From positions 158,180-222,179 of the forward strand of contig NZ_JAWDIR010000047.1 in NCBI RefSeq assembly GCF_046156265.1: a DNA stretch of 64,000 nt, given 5' to 3'. The translations under genes were made by a program, and so were the position numbers. A model generated the notes under the pieces. That model did no database searches. It saw only the letters and a list, made by a program, of their open reading frames with translations, and was not told where the DNA came from. Each line of letters starts with the position of its first letter. Positions within the stretch are counted from its first letter, which is position 1. This DNA is from CAMDHY01 sp046156265. Its GTDB lineage: Bacteria > Pseudomonadota > Alphaproteobacteria > Rhizobiales > Segnochrobactraceae. Positions 43,230 through 51,890 of the stretch are shown here, piece after piece.

Positions 43230-44210
43230 CTACGGCTCGTCCACCATGAAGTAGTGCCAGGACCCGTCGGCGCCGATGCCGATCTTGAAGAACAGCCATT
43301 CGTCGTAGGCCCGCATCTCGTCGACGTCGGCTGCGGTGAGGATGCGGTAGAGCTCGACGATCTGCTGCGGGGTCAGCCGGTCGATCGGCATCGCCGCGAA
43401 ATAGGGCCAGACATACATCTCGCCCGGCTGGCCGGGGTTGAGCCGCACCCAGCCGGCCTCGAGCAGGTCGATGAGGATGGCGAGGATCTCGCGCCCCTCC
43501 TGATCGCCGGAGGATTCCTTCAGGAAGGTGATCGGGTCGCCGACGTCGCCGCGCGCAAGCACCGGCGGCATCTCGCTCGTCTCCAGCACCGCCCGGAGCG
43601 CCTCGATGTCGCCGCCGCGCGCCGCCTCCAGGATTGCCGCCCGCATCTTGCGCACGGGCTCCGGAAGACCCGCCTCGCCGTAGTGAACCTCCGGCAGCGG
43701 GCTCGTGTCGGGCACCACGTCGACCACCGGCGGGCCAACGCCGCGATTGGGATCGACGCCGAAGGGTGTCGGGGGCTCCTCGTCCTGCCCCGCCGCGGGT
43801 CCGCGCTCGTCCGGCCCGGCCGGCGCGTCGGCGGGCGACGCCTCGGAGGGAGGGCTGTCGGAGCCAGGACCGCCTGCGGGAGGCCCGCCGGCCGGCTGTT
43901 GCGACGGCGACTGCCCGTCGCCAGTCTGGTCTGCGCCGCCATCGGGCGTCTCGCCGGGCAGCGGCGGCGGTTCCAGCGCGCCCTCGGGCAGCGGCTCGTC
44001 CTCGCCGCCGTGCCCCGCCGGGTCCGGCGTGGCGAAGGGGCTCGGCGCATCCTCGTCGACCTCGCCCGCGCCGATGCGCGCAAAGGCCGCCGTCGGCGGC
44101 AGCGCCGCCGAGATCACGGCGGCGAAGGCGAGCGTCACGGCGGTCGCCGTGACGGCCGCGCGTGCGCCGGCTGAGAGCCCGGCCATCCGGCCGGAAAGGA
44201 CGCGAAACAT
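43230..44210 (-). CDS. Proline-rich exported protein of unknown function
   Basis: The product has 326 residues. A hydrophobic N-terminal segment (AVTATAVTLAFAAVISAALP) acts as signal peptide or anchor. A Pro/Gly/Asp/Glu-rich disordered region spans residues about 50-165. A conserved-looking helical C-terminal domain follows (LPEPVRKMRAAILEAARGGD through YDEWLFFKIGIGADGSWHYF). The layout suggests an envelope protein with a spacer and a folded periplasmic domain. I know no function. A second Met, MAGLSAGARA, eight codons in, is a possible start. It is divergent from the hybrid kinase with a 238-base gap. Confidence 0.75.
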   Translation of the reverse strand: MFRVLSGRMAGLSAGARAAVTATAVTLAFAAVISAALPPTAAFARIGAGEVDEDAPSPFATPDPAGHGGEDEPLPEGALEPPPLPGETPDGGADQTGDGQSPSQQPAGGPPAGGPGSDSPPSEASPADAPAGPDERGPAAGQDEEPPTPFGVDPNRGVGPPVVDVVPDTSPLPEVHYGEAGLPEPVRKMRAAILEAARGGDIEALRAVLETSEMPPVLARGDVGDPITFLKESSGDQEGREILAILIDLLEAGWVRLNPGQPGEMYVWPYFAAMPIDRLTPQQIVELYRILTAADVDEMRAYDEWLFFKIGIGADGSWHYFMVDEP

Positions 44211-44448
44211 CGTTTGAACCCGGCCGAGGACGTGGCGGCCACCTTACCGGCGTTCGCCCCGCGTTGAAACCGCGCCACATCCTCGCGCCGCCGACCGTTG
44301 CCGTGGAACCACGCGCCGTCTTGGGCGTTTCCACTCGCCGCGGGGGGATGGCTTGGGATTCTCTGGGGCTTCCTGTATCGGGAAGACGGAGGATGTCGCC
44401 AGCGCCGGTCGGCGTCGTTGGTCACTCCGGATCCCGAGTTTCGCACGC

Positions 44449-47400
44449 ATGCCGGTGTTCAGCCGTATTGACCGCGATGCCATCTTCGAGGCGTCGCCCA
44501 ATCCCTATGTCCTGCTGGACCCATCCCTCACCATCGTCGGGATGAACGGAGCCTATCTGGCGGCGACGGGGCGGACGCGCGAGGAGATCCTCGGCCGCAA
44601 CATGTTCGAGGCCTTCCCGAGCGATCCGGCTTCTCTGCCGCATCGGCAGCTGCGCTCCTCGCTGGAGCGCGCCTTTGCCACCCGGCAGCGCGACCACATC
44701 CCCCTCATCCGGTACGACCTGCCCCGTCCCGACGGCACGTTCGAGGAGCGTTTCTGGGCCGCCACCCATACGCCGCTGCTGGATGCCGCCGGCGAGGTGG
44801 TGGTGGTGCTCCAGCACACCGTCGACGTCACCGAACTGCAGCGCCTGCGCTCCGCCGCCGGCGCCAAGGACGACCGCTCGACCTATGTGTCGCAGATCGA
44901 GGGCGCCGTGCTGCGCCGGGCGCTCGATGTCGAGGAGACCAGCCGGGCTCTGGTCGAGGAGCGCGACCATCTGCGCCGCCTGTTCGAGCAGGCGCCGGGC
45001 TTCATGGCGGTGCTGAGCGGCCCGACCCACGTCTTCACCCTCGCCAACGCCGCCTACACGACGCTGGTCGCCCGCACCGACGTGCTCGGCAAGCCGGTCA
45101 TCGAGGCGTTGCCGGAAGTTCGCGGCCAGGGCTTCGTCGATCTCCTCGACAGCGTCTATCGCAGCGGCCAGCCCTATGTCGGGCGCGGCATGCGCGTGGT
45201 TCTCGAGCGGCGGGACGCGCCGGACGACGAGCGCTACGTCGACTTTGTCTACCAGCCGATCTTCGACCGTGATGGTTCCGTCGCCGGCATCTTCGTGCAG
45301 GGCCACGACATCACCGAGCAGAAGCACGCCGAGAAGGCGCTCTCGGAGAGCGAGCAGCGCTTCCGGCTCGTCGCCGAGAGCGCGCCGGTGATGTTGTGGA
45401 TGAGCACCGCCGATGGGCACTGCCTCTACCTCAACATGGCGCAGCGCCGGTTCTGGGGCGTCGCCCCCGACGCGGTGGCGAGCTTCGACTGGGGCGGCAC
45501 CATCCACCCGGACGATCGCGAGAAGGTCGCCGGTCCGCTCGCCGCGGCGATGGCCGAGCAGCGGCCGTTCAGCCTCGAGGCCCGCTACCGTCGGGCCGAC
45601 GGCGACTGGCGCCTCCTGCACACCGACGCCCGCCCGCGCTTCGCCCCCGACGGGGCCTTCCAGGGGATGATCGGCGTCAATGTCGACGTCACCGAGATGC
45701 GCCGCGCCGAGCAGGCGCTCCAGGAACTCAACGCCACGCTGGAGCGCCAGGTGGCCGAGCGCACCGAGCAGCTGCGCCAGAACGAGGAGCGCCTGCGTCA
45801 GGTCGTCAAGCTCGAGGCGATCGGCCGGCTCACCGGCGGCGTCGCCCACGACTTCAACAACCTCCTGCAGGTGATCGGCGGCAACCTGCAGCTCCTCGCC
45901 CGCGAGCTCGAAGGCGACCCGCGCGCCGGGCAGCGCCTGCGCAATGCGCTCGCTGGCGTCGCCCGCGGCTCCAAGCTCGCCTCGCAGCTCCTCGCCTATG
46001 GCCGCCGCCAGGCGCTCGCGCCGAAGACCGTCAATCTCGGCCGCCTCGTCCGCAGCGTCGACGAGATGCTGCGCCGGGCGCTCGGCGAGGGCATCGAGAT
46101 CGAGACGGCGATCGCCGGCGGCCTGTGGAACACCTTCGTCGACCCCGGCCAGGTCGAGGACGCGCTCCTCAACCTCGCCATCAACGCCCGTGACGCCATG
46201 GAGGGGCAGGGCCGGCTGACGCTCGAGGCCGGCAACGCCTTCCTCGACGACGCCTATGCCGCCAACCACGACGTCACCACCGGCCAGTACGTCATGCTCG
46301 CCGTCACCGACACTGGCAGTGGCATGCCGCCAGAGGTGATCGAGCAGGCCTTCGAGCCGTTCTTCTCGACCAAGCCCGAAGGGCAGGGCACCGGCCTCGG
46401 CCTCAGCCAGGTCTACGGCTTCGTCAAGCAGTCCGGCGGCCACGTGAAGATCTACAGCGAGGTCGGCCACGGCACGACGATCCGCCTCTATCTGCCGCGC
46501 TCGCGGCGCGAGGAGGACGTCGTCACCGACATCGACGCCGGCCCGGTCGCTGGCGGCAGCGAGACGATCCTCGTCGTCGAGGACGACGAGACGGTGCGCG
46601 AGACCGTCGTCGAGATGCTCGCCGACCTCGGCTACCGGGTGCTGAAGGCGAAGGACGCCGAGAGCGCGCTGTCGGTGCTGGCGAGCGGCATGCCGATCGA
46701 CCTCCTCTTCACTGACGTCGTCATGCCCGGCACGCTCAGGAGCCCCGAGCTCGCCCGCATCGCCCGCGAGCGCCGGCCCGGCATCGCCGTGATGTTCACC
46801 TCCGGCTACACCGAGAACGCCATCGTGCACGGCGGCCGCCTCGATGACGGCGTCGACCTGCTCAGCAAGCCCTACACCCGCGAGGCGCTGGCCCGCCGCC
46901 TGCGCGACGCGCTGCGCCGGGCGGGTCGGCCCGATCCGGCGGCCGTACCGGATGTCGCTGGCCGGTTTGCTTCCCCGCCGCGCGCCGCCGCGGCTTCGAC
47001 CGGACCGGCCCGGCGAAGCGATGGTGCCGGAGGCGATGGCGCCGCTTCCCCTCACGAGCTGCAGGATTCCGCCTTCGCCACGGACGCCGACGGCGTCACG
47101 GCGTGGCGGGGCGCCGATGGTGCAGCCGCCCCGCACGGCGGCGACGGCGCTGCGGCCCCCGGAGCCGAAGGTGCCGCGTCGCTGCGGGTGCTCGTCGTCG
47201 AGGACGACATCATCATCCGCATGTCGACGGTCGACCTCCTCGCCGGCCTCGGCCACACCGTTTTGGAGGCGGGCAACGCGAGCGAGGCGCTTTCAGTGCT
47301 CGAGCGCGAGCCGATCGACGTGCTGATCACCGACATCGGCCTCCCCGGAACCTCCGGCGGCACGCTCGCCGTCGAGGCGAGCCGGCGCATCCCCGGCCTC

Positions 47401-47535
47401 GGCATCGTTTTCGCCTCCGGCCGCGACGCCCTGCCACCGGAGGCTGCCGAGCTGCCGTCTGGGCGGGCGGTACTGCTGCGCAAACCCTACGATTTGCGAC
47501 GGCTGGCCGAGGCGCTCGTGGAGGCGCGGGGGTAG
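44449..47535 (+). CDS. PAS hybrid histidine kinase with two receiver domains
   Basis: The product has 1,028 residues and no membrane segment, so it is cytoplasmic. Three PAS domains lie in order (FEASPNPYVLLDPSLTIVGM; LFEQAPGFMAVLSGPTHVFT; RFRLVAESAPVMLWMSTADG). A HWE/HisKA-like H-box carries His near residue 467 (GGVAHDFNNLLQVIGGNLQ), and an ATPase domain follows (NLAINARDAMEGQG, GTGLGLSQVYGFVKQSGGHV). Receiver 1 has its Asp near residue 756 (LLFTDVVMP). A linker of about 80 residues leads to receiver 2 with its Asp near 962 (VLITDIGLPG). It is an orphan with no response regulator beside it. The ATG at 44449 was chosen because upstream residues look non-coding. Confidence 0.88.
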   Translation: MPVFSRIDRDAIFEASPNPYVLLDPSLTIVGMNGAYLAATGRTREEILGRNMFEAFPSDPASLPHRQLRSSLERAFATRQRDHIPLIRYDLPRPDGTFEERFWAATHTPLLDAAGEVVVVLQHTVDVTELQRLRSAAGAKDDRSTYVSQIEGAVLRRALDVEETSRALVEERDHLRRLFEQAPGFMAVLSGPTHVFTLANAAYTTLVARTDVLGKPVIEALPEVRGQGFVDLLDSVYRSGQPYVGRGMRVVLERRDAPDDERYVDFVYQPIFDRDGSVAGIFVQGHDITEQKHAEKALSESEQRFRLVAESAPVMLWMSTADGHCLYLNMAQRRFWGVAPDAVASFDWGGTIHPDDREKVAGPLAAAMAEQRPFSLEARYRRADGDWRLLHTDARPRFAPDGAFQGMIGVNVDVTEMRRAEQALQELNATLERQVAERTEQLRQNEERLRQVVKLEAIGRLTGGVAHDFNNLLQVIGGNLQLLARELEGDPRAGQRLRNALAGVARGSKLASQLLAYGRRQALAPKTVNLGRLVRSVDEMLRRALGEGIEIETAIAGGLWNTFVDPGQVEDALLNLAINARDAMEGQGRLTLEAGNAFLDDAYAANHDVTTGQYVMLAVTDTGSGMPPEVIEQAFEPFFSTKPEGQGTGLGLSQVYGFVKQSGGHVKIYSEVGHGTTIRLYLPRSRREEDVVTDIDAGPVAGGSETILVVEDDETVRETVVEMLADLGYRVLKAKDAESALSVLASGMPIDLLFTDVVMPGTLRSPELARIARERRPGIAVMFTSGYTENAIVHGGRLDDGVDLLSKPYTREALARRLRDALRRAGRPDPAAVPDVAGRFASPPRAAAASTGPARRSDGAGGDGAASPHELQDSAFATDADGVTAWRGADGAAAPHGGDGAAAPGAEGAASLRVLVVEDDIIIRMSTVDLLAGLGHTVLEAGNASEALSVLEREPIDVLITDIGLPGTSGGTLAVEASRRIPGLGIVFASGRDALPPEAAELPSGRAVLLRKPYDLRRLAEALVEARG

Positions 47536-47863
47536 GAATCCACGTCTTGAGCCGTCCCAGTTGATCCGGACGGCGCCGGGCGCGACCGACGTTCGGTGTC
47601 TTCTTTCGTCAGGTGCAGCAGACGGCTTGTCTTGAAAGGCAACTCCCGTCCGCTTCTCGCGAGACAGCCCGGCCCATGCGTGGCGGGCTGGCACCGGCAA
47701 GGGGTGTCCGAGAGGAAGCGGCCTGCAGGCGGGGGTGGCGCGTCGGCCGCTCACAACCCGAGGCAGTCGCGCGTGCGAGCCCGTTCAGGCATTGTCCCGG
47801 TTCGATGCCGCAACCGCCTACATACTGTTGGTCCACGCTTACCGGTGTCGGATGGGGATCCAC
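47536..47863. other. Intergenic region after the hybrid kinase
   Basis: A weak hairpin (GCCGTCC at 47551-47557, GGACGGC at 47568-47574) may end the kinase transcript. The rest shows no coding pattern. The G-rich GGGGATCC before 47864 is the probable ribosome-binding site of the next gene. Confidence 0.4.
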
Positions 47864-48280
47864 ATGAAGCACGCTTCGATCATTTCCACCGCCATCGCCT
47901 GCGCCTGTCTGGCCCTGCCCACCGCCGCCTCCGCCAACGGCTGCAAGGAGTCCGACATGGCCGGAGACTGGCAGATGATGACGATCCTGGAGGGCAAGCA
48001 GGCCGCTTGCTCCCTCGGCGTCTCACGCTCCGGCGACATCAGCAAGAAGTCCGAGTGCGTCGCCAGCACGACGCTGGACTGGGAACTCTCCGGCACCCTC
48101 AGCGTCGACAGCAACTGCGAGATCACCTCGGACCTCAAGCTCAAGCGCGGCAAGGATACCTTGAAGTTCAGGGGCATTGCCGGATTGATGCTCAAGAACG
48201 GCGAGCTCTTCACAATTTCCGCGATCGACAAGGATGACAAGACGATCACGAACTTCCTGGCGCTGCGCGACCGGGAGTAG
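47864..48280 (+). CDS. Small secreted protein of unknown function
   Basis: The product has 138 residues with a signal peptide (IISTAIACACLALPTAASA-NG). The mature part contains DWQMMTILEGKQAACSLGVS, four Cys residues that may form disulfides and repeated beta-strand-like blocks (TLDWELSGTLSVDSNCEI), which fits a small lipocalin-like or beta-barrel fold, but I do not recognise it. It ends with TITNFLALRDRE. The ATG at 47864 was favoured over one four codons upstream because of the signal-peptide charge pattern and the spacing. Confidence 0.7.
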   Translation: MKHASIISTAIACACLALPTAASANGCKESDMAGDWQMMTILEGKQAACSLGVSRSGDISKKSECVASTTLDWELSGTLSVDSNCEITSDLKLKRGKDTLKFRGIAGLMLKNGELFTISAIDKDDKTITNFLALRDRE

Positions 48281-48353
48281 TCGCTGCTCCCGGTGTGATG
48301 GCGTCCGAAGGAGCGCTGCGGACGGTGGTGTGCGGGGAGGTGGTCGGCCTCGC

Positions 48354-49310
48354 CTACTTCCCCGCCTGTGCGCCGCCGATGCAGACGCTCTTGTCGGCGA
48401 ACACCATGCCGTGCTTCTCGGGGCGGAAGCCGCGGGGGAGGCGCGTCTGGCAGTCGTAGCGGGCGCCGGCGAGCACGGCGACTTCGATCGCTGAGGCCTC
48501 GCGCAGGTCGGCGCCGCGCAGATCGGCGTTCGTGAAGTCTGCGGCGCTGAAGTTGCCGCCAACCTCGGCGCCGCGCAGATCCGCGTTGGTGAACCTCGCT
48601 TCGATCGCGCCCACCTGGCGCATCACGGCGAGTTGCATCCGTGCGCCGGTGAAGTCCGCCTCGGTGATGACCGCGCGGACGAAGCGGGCGCGCTGGAGGT
48701 CCGCGCCGACGAGCTTGGTCCCTTCCAGATTGGACTCGGTGAAGATCGCTTCCTGCAGGTTCGCACGGGTCAGGTCCAGCCCGTCGATGCCGGCTGCGGT
48801 CCAGTCCGAGCGTGGGGCGTGCAGATCGGGCAGCGTTCCGTCGGGTAGCCATATCCCGGTCAGGTCGCGGCCCGCGAGATCGAGCCCCGATACCCGGATT
48901 TCCGGCATCTTCGCGTCCAACGAGAATGCACCGTCCGGTCGCTTCTGCGACTCGTAGGCGATTTCGGAGCGAGTTCGCTCCAAGAGGAGGCGTGCGACCG
49001 GACTCGAGTCCGCGATCTTCGCCAATTCCACAAGGCCACGCTCTCGTGCTTTCAGCCAGTTGGGCCGCGACAGCAGCAGAAGTTCTCCTTGCAGGAGTTG
49101 AGTGTCCGCCCCCCTGGGCGCCAATTCGGCAACTTTCGCCACGGCCGGCCCGGCGCGGGACAAGTCGTTCCAGCCTATGAAGAAACGCGCAAGCGCGGTC
49201 TGTTTCGCAAGATCTCTTGGACTTTGCCGTGCGAGACGCTCCAACTCGGCCTTCTGTCTCATGTATGCTTCGACAATGGTGCGGGAGGGAGGCGAAGCGC
49301 AGAGCGGCAC
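48354..49310 (-). CDS. Pentapeptide-repeat protein, 3' part of an interrupted gene
   Basis: The open part encodes up to 318 residues from a GTG. The C-terminal half has pentapeptide repeats (DLTRANLQEAIFTESNLEG, GADLQRARFVRAVITEADF, NADLRGAEVGGNFSAADF, NADLRGADLREASAIEVAVL) that fold as a right-handed beta-helix. The preceding half is helical (IVEAYMRQKAELERLARQSP). No signal peptide is present, but the frame is open for 31 more codons upstream (YSDTDECPNSNEEGPPAFA, then TYYRDEHGSY) up to a TAA at 49404-49406. Beyond that stop, in the same frame, lies a signal-peptide gene. So this looks like the rest of one exported protein cut by a nonsense codon. The region around 49,230-49,420 is AT-richer than the surroundings. 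Confidence 0.7.
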   Translation of the reverse strand: MPLCASPPSRTIVEAYMRQKAELERLARQSPRDLAKQTALARFFIGWNDLSRAGPAVAKVAELAPRGADTQLLQGELLLLSRPNWLKARERGLVELAKIADSSPVARLLLERTRSEIAYESQKRPDGAFSLDAKMPEIRVSGLDLAGRDLTGIWLPDGTLPDLHAPRSDWTAAGIDGLDLTRANLQEAIFTESNLEGTKLVGADLQRARFVRAVITEADFTGARMQLAVMRQVGAIEARFTNADLRGAEVGGNFSAADFTNADLRGADLREASAIEVAVLAGARYDCQTRLPRGFRPEKHGMVFADKSVCIGGAQAGK

Positions 49311-49403
49311 AACATAAGAGCCATGTTCATCGCGGTAGTAAGTAGCGAATGCCGGCGGGCCTTCTTCGTTTGAATTCGGACACTCATCCGTGTCTGAGTA
49401 GTG

Positions 49404-49655
49404 TTATACTAAAATAGTTTCCCCATCTTTGATGTCGCCTTTCACGGAAAAATGGATTTTCTCCGAAAACAAGCAACCCTTTGTGGGTGAGACGACGCCG
49501 CCTTTATCTGCCGCCCACGCAATATGTTGTGCCATGCGGAGAGACTGTCCGTCTGTCGTGGTGGGGCAGTGGATTGCAAAATCCGCCATCGCCGACGGCG
49601 CCAGCAGCGGCACAAGACAGGCAGTGACGGCGAGGACGCGAAGGCGGTGCAGCAT
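49404..49655 (-). CDS. Exported N-terminal fragment, 5' part of an interrupted gene
   Basis: The frame encodes 83 residues from an ATG preceded by GGAG. A signal peptide (MLHRLRVLAVTACLVPLLAP, cleavage AMA-DF) leads a short mature domain with Cys pairs (IHCPTTTDGQSLRMAQHIAW, PTKGCLFSEKIHFSVKGDI). It stops at TAA 49404-49406 in the same frame as the pentapeptide-repeat gene that follows, and the unbroken frame continues after the stop. It is probably the N-terminal end of one exported protein of about 430 residues, and the stop would be a recent nonsense change or a readthrough site. Confidence 0.65.
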   Translation of the reverse strand: MLHRLRVLAVTACLVPLLAPSAMADFAIHCPTTTDGQSLRMAQHIAWAADKGGVVSPTKGCLFSEKIHFSVKGDIKDGETILV

Positions 49656-49973
49656 GGGGGACGCTCCGAGAGACACCCCCATCCCCCGTCCACATCATGT
49701 CGCTTCCGTGGCACGCGTCGGTTGCAGCCTCAACCTTCCCCGACCGTGGCGCCGCCGCCACGCCTCGGGGCTAGGCGGGCGGGCGGGGGCGGTGCTAGAT
49801 GCGGGGCGTTCCGTGGCGGCGGCGACCTCCCGCGCCCCCGCCACACCACCACCGTGCCGCCTGCGGACCGTCTGCCGTCTCGGGCGGCCGTTGCCCGCCG
49901 CCATCCGACCGCCGCCATTCCACTGCCGACTGCCGACTGCCGACCCTCCGCCCCAACAGGACCCCGCCCGCCG
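49656..49973. other. Divergent intergenic region before the P450 gene
   Basis: No gene was seen. A run of near-identical seven-base units (CCGACTG at about 49927-49942) lies close to the P450 start. A promoter pair could not be assigned by eye. Confidence 0.4.
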
Positions 49974-51383
49974 ATGAACCTCACCGTGCCGGTCGAACCG
50001 CCGCCCTCGTCGAACTACCGTCCGCCGGCGCCGGCGCGGCGCTCGGAGGCGGCGATCCTGGCGCGCGCGGTGTTCCTGCGCCAGCGCGACCTCCTCAACC
50101 TGCTACCCGCCGAGGCCTACCGGCTGAAGATGGGCAAGGTGCCGATCGGCAAGCGGCGCATCTGGATCGTCAACGACCCGAAGCTCATCCGCCGCATCCT
50201 CGTCGAGAAGGCCGAGGACTATCCGAAGAGCGACCTGATGGTGGCGGCGCTGAAGCCGCTCGTCGGCGACGGCATCTTCATCTCCAACGGCCACACCTGG
50301 AAGCGGCAGCGGCGGATGATCGAGCCGTCCTTCGCCCACATGCGGCTGACCACCGCCTATCCGCAGATGGTCGGCGCCGTCGACACGCTCATCAGTGAGC
50401 TCGCGGCCGCGAAGGGCCCGGTCGAGCTCGACGCGGCGATGAGCCGGGTGACGGCCGACGCCATCTACCGGACGATCTTCTCCGAGCCGCTCGCCTCGTC
50501 GGACGCGCGCGGTGTCTTCGACGCCTTCCAGCGCTACCAGGACGTGGTGCCGCAGGTGAACCCGAAGACGATCATCTCCTCGCCCGCCAACGGCAGCTTC
50601 GACGACGTGCCGGCGGTGGTGAACGCCTGCCGCGAGATCCGCGGCGTGCTCGGCCGCCTGATCGACCGGCGGCTGGCCGAGGAGGCGGCGGGCAAGGTGC
50701 GCGACGGCGACGACCTCGCCGGCGCCGTCATGGCGGCGCGCGACCGCGAGACCGGCACCCGCTTCGATCGCGACGAGCTGATCGACCAGATCGCCGTGTT
50801 CTTCCTCGCCGGCCACGAGACGTCGGCGTCCGTGCTCGCGTGGTCGTTCTTCATCCTGTCGCAGACGCCGGAGATCGCCGCCGAGATCCGCGCCGAGGTG
50901 AAGGAGATCTGCGGCGACGGGCCGATCGAGTACGCCCACATCGCCCGCATGGTCTACACCCGCGCCGTCTTCAAGGAGACGATGCGGCTCTATCCGCCGG
51001 TTTCCTTCATCACCCGCATCGCAACCAGGTCCGACGAGATGCGCGACCACAAGGTCGAGCCCGGCGACCTCGTGGTGGTGTCTCCCTGGCTCGTCCACCG
51101 CCACGACAAGTTCTGGAAGGACCCGGAGGTGTTCCGCCCGGAGCGCTTCCTGCCGGAGAACGAGAAGAAGCTGAAGGCCGACACCTACCTGCCGTTCGGC
51201 CTCGGCCCGCGCGTCTGCCCGGGCGGCGGCTTCGCCCAGACCGAGGGCGTGCTGATCCTTGCTTCGCTGACCCGCCGCTTCGCCTTCGAGACGCTGGCGC
51301 CGGAAAAGGTGAACCCGGTCTGCCGCATGACGGTGCGCCCCGACGCCGCCATCCGCGCCCGCGTCATCGACCTCGCCGCCTGA
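49974..51383 (+). CDS. Cytochrome P450
   Basis: The product has 469 residues, a soluble bacterial P450. The I-helix oxygen-binding site is FFLAGHETSASVLAWS, the ExxR motif is FKETMRLYPPVSF, and the haem-cysteine loop is PFGLGPRVCPGGGFAQTEG. The N-terminal region is longer than average and has no membrane anchor. The size and the C-terminal motifs resemble the CYP4/CYP102-like branch seen in alphaproteobacteria. No redox partner gene is adjacent, and the substrate is unknown. The ATG at 49974 was chosen because upstream codons are low complexity. Confidence 0.9.
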   Translation: MNLTVPVEPPPSSNYRPPAPARRSEAAILARAVFLRQRDLLNLLPAEAYRLKMGKVPIGKRRIWIVNDPKLIRRILVEKAEDYPKSDLMVAALKPLVGDGIFISNGHTWKRQRRMIEPSFAHMRLTTAYPQMVGAVDTLISELAAAKGPVELDAAMSRVTADAIYRTIFSEPLASSDARGVFDAFQRYQDVVPQVNPKTIISSPANGSFDDVPAVVNACREIRGVLGRLIDRRLAEEAAGKVRDGDDLAGAVMAARDRETGTRFDRDELIDQIAVFFLAGHETSASVLAWSFFILSQTPEIAAEIRAEVKEICGDGPIEYAHIARMVYTRAVFKETMRLYPPVSFITRIATRSDEMRDHKVEPGDLVVVSPWLVHRHDKFWKDPEVFRPERFLPENEKKLKADTYLPFGLGPRVCPGGGFAQTEGVLILASLTRRFAFETLAPEKVNPVCRMTVRPDAAIRARVIDLAA

Positions 51384-51390
51384 GCGCGGG

Positions 51391-51750
51391 CTATTCGGCG
51401 GCGGCGGATACCTCCGCCCCGCTCTGATCCCCGGCGCGCCGCCGCGCCAGCGCCTCCCACCAGTCGCCCAGCGCGTCGACGAGCGGCACCAGCGCCCGCC
51501 CGTCCTCGGTCAGCGCATACTCGACCATCAGCGGCACGCCGGGATGGACGGTGCGCGAGACGACGCCGGCCGCCTCGAGCTCGCGCAGATCGAGCGTCAG
51601 CATGCGGTGCGAGATCGCCGGATTGTCGCGGCGAAGCTCGCTGAAGCGCTTCGGCCCGCTCGACAGGTAGTAGATGAGGAGCGTCCGCCAGCGGCCGCCG
51701 ATCAGCCGCATCGCCTCCTCGATCGAGCACCCGGACACCGTGTCCTTCAT
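51391..51750 (-). CDS. HxlR-family transcriptional regulator
   Basis: The product has 119 residues. The winged-helix pattern is CSIEEAMRLIGGRWRTLLIY, followed by KRFSELRRDNPAISHRMLTL and LREYLE-like LRELEAAGVVSRTVHPG. A Cys near the N-terminus (SGCSIEEAM) may sense redox or electrophile stress, as in several HxlR proteins. It is divergent from a GST-like gene with a perfect palindrome between, so it probably controls that gene and itself. Confidence 0.88.
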   Translation of the reverse strand: MKDTVSGCSIEEAMRLIGGRWRTLLIYYLSSGPKRFSELRRDNPAISHRMLTLDLRELEAAGVVSRTVHPGVPLMVEYALTEDGRALVPLVDALGDWWEALARRRAGDQSGAEVSAAAE

Positions 51751-51790
51751 CGGCTCCGCTCCTCATTTCCCCGCGCGGCGAAGTATAAAA

Positions 51791-51809
51791 TTTGTAACCA
51801 GGTTACAAA
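51791..51809. promoter_or_regulatory. Operator palindrome between hxlR-type gene and GST gene
   Basis: TTTGTAACCAGGTTACAAA is a perfect 9-1-9 palindrome in an AT-rich spot between the divergent starts at 51750 and 51891. It is the obvious binding site for the adjacent HxlR regulator. Confidence 0.75.
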
Positions 51810-51890
51810 ATCCTGCATTCTTTACAACATCTCCGCGCCGCCGCATATCCGCTCCTGCTTGGCCAAGCATCAAAGCAACAGGAGAAGATC

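Noticed and set aside
44422..47256. Antisense frame of more than 900 codons opposite the hybrid kinase
   Set aside because: It mirrors the codon pattern of the kinase and has no recognisable domain.
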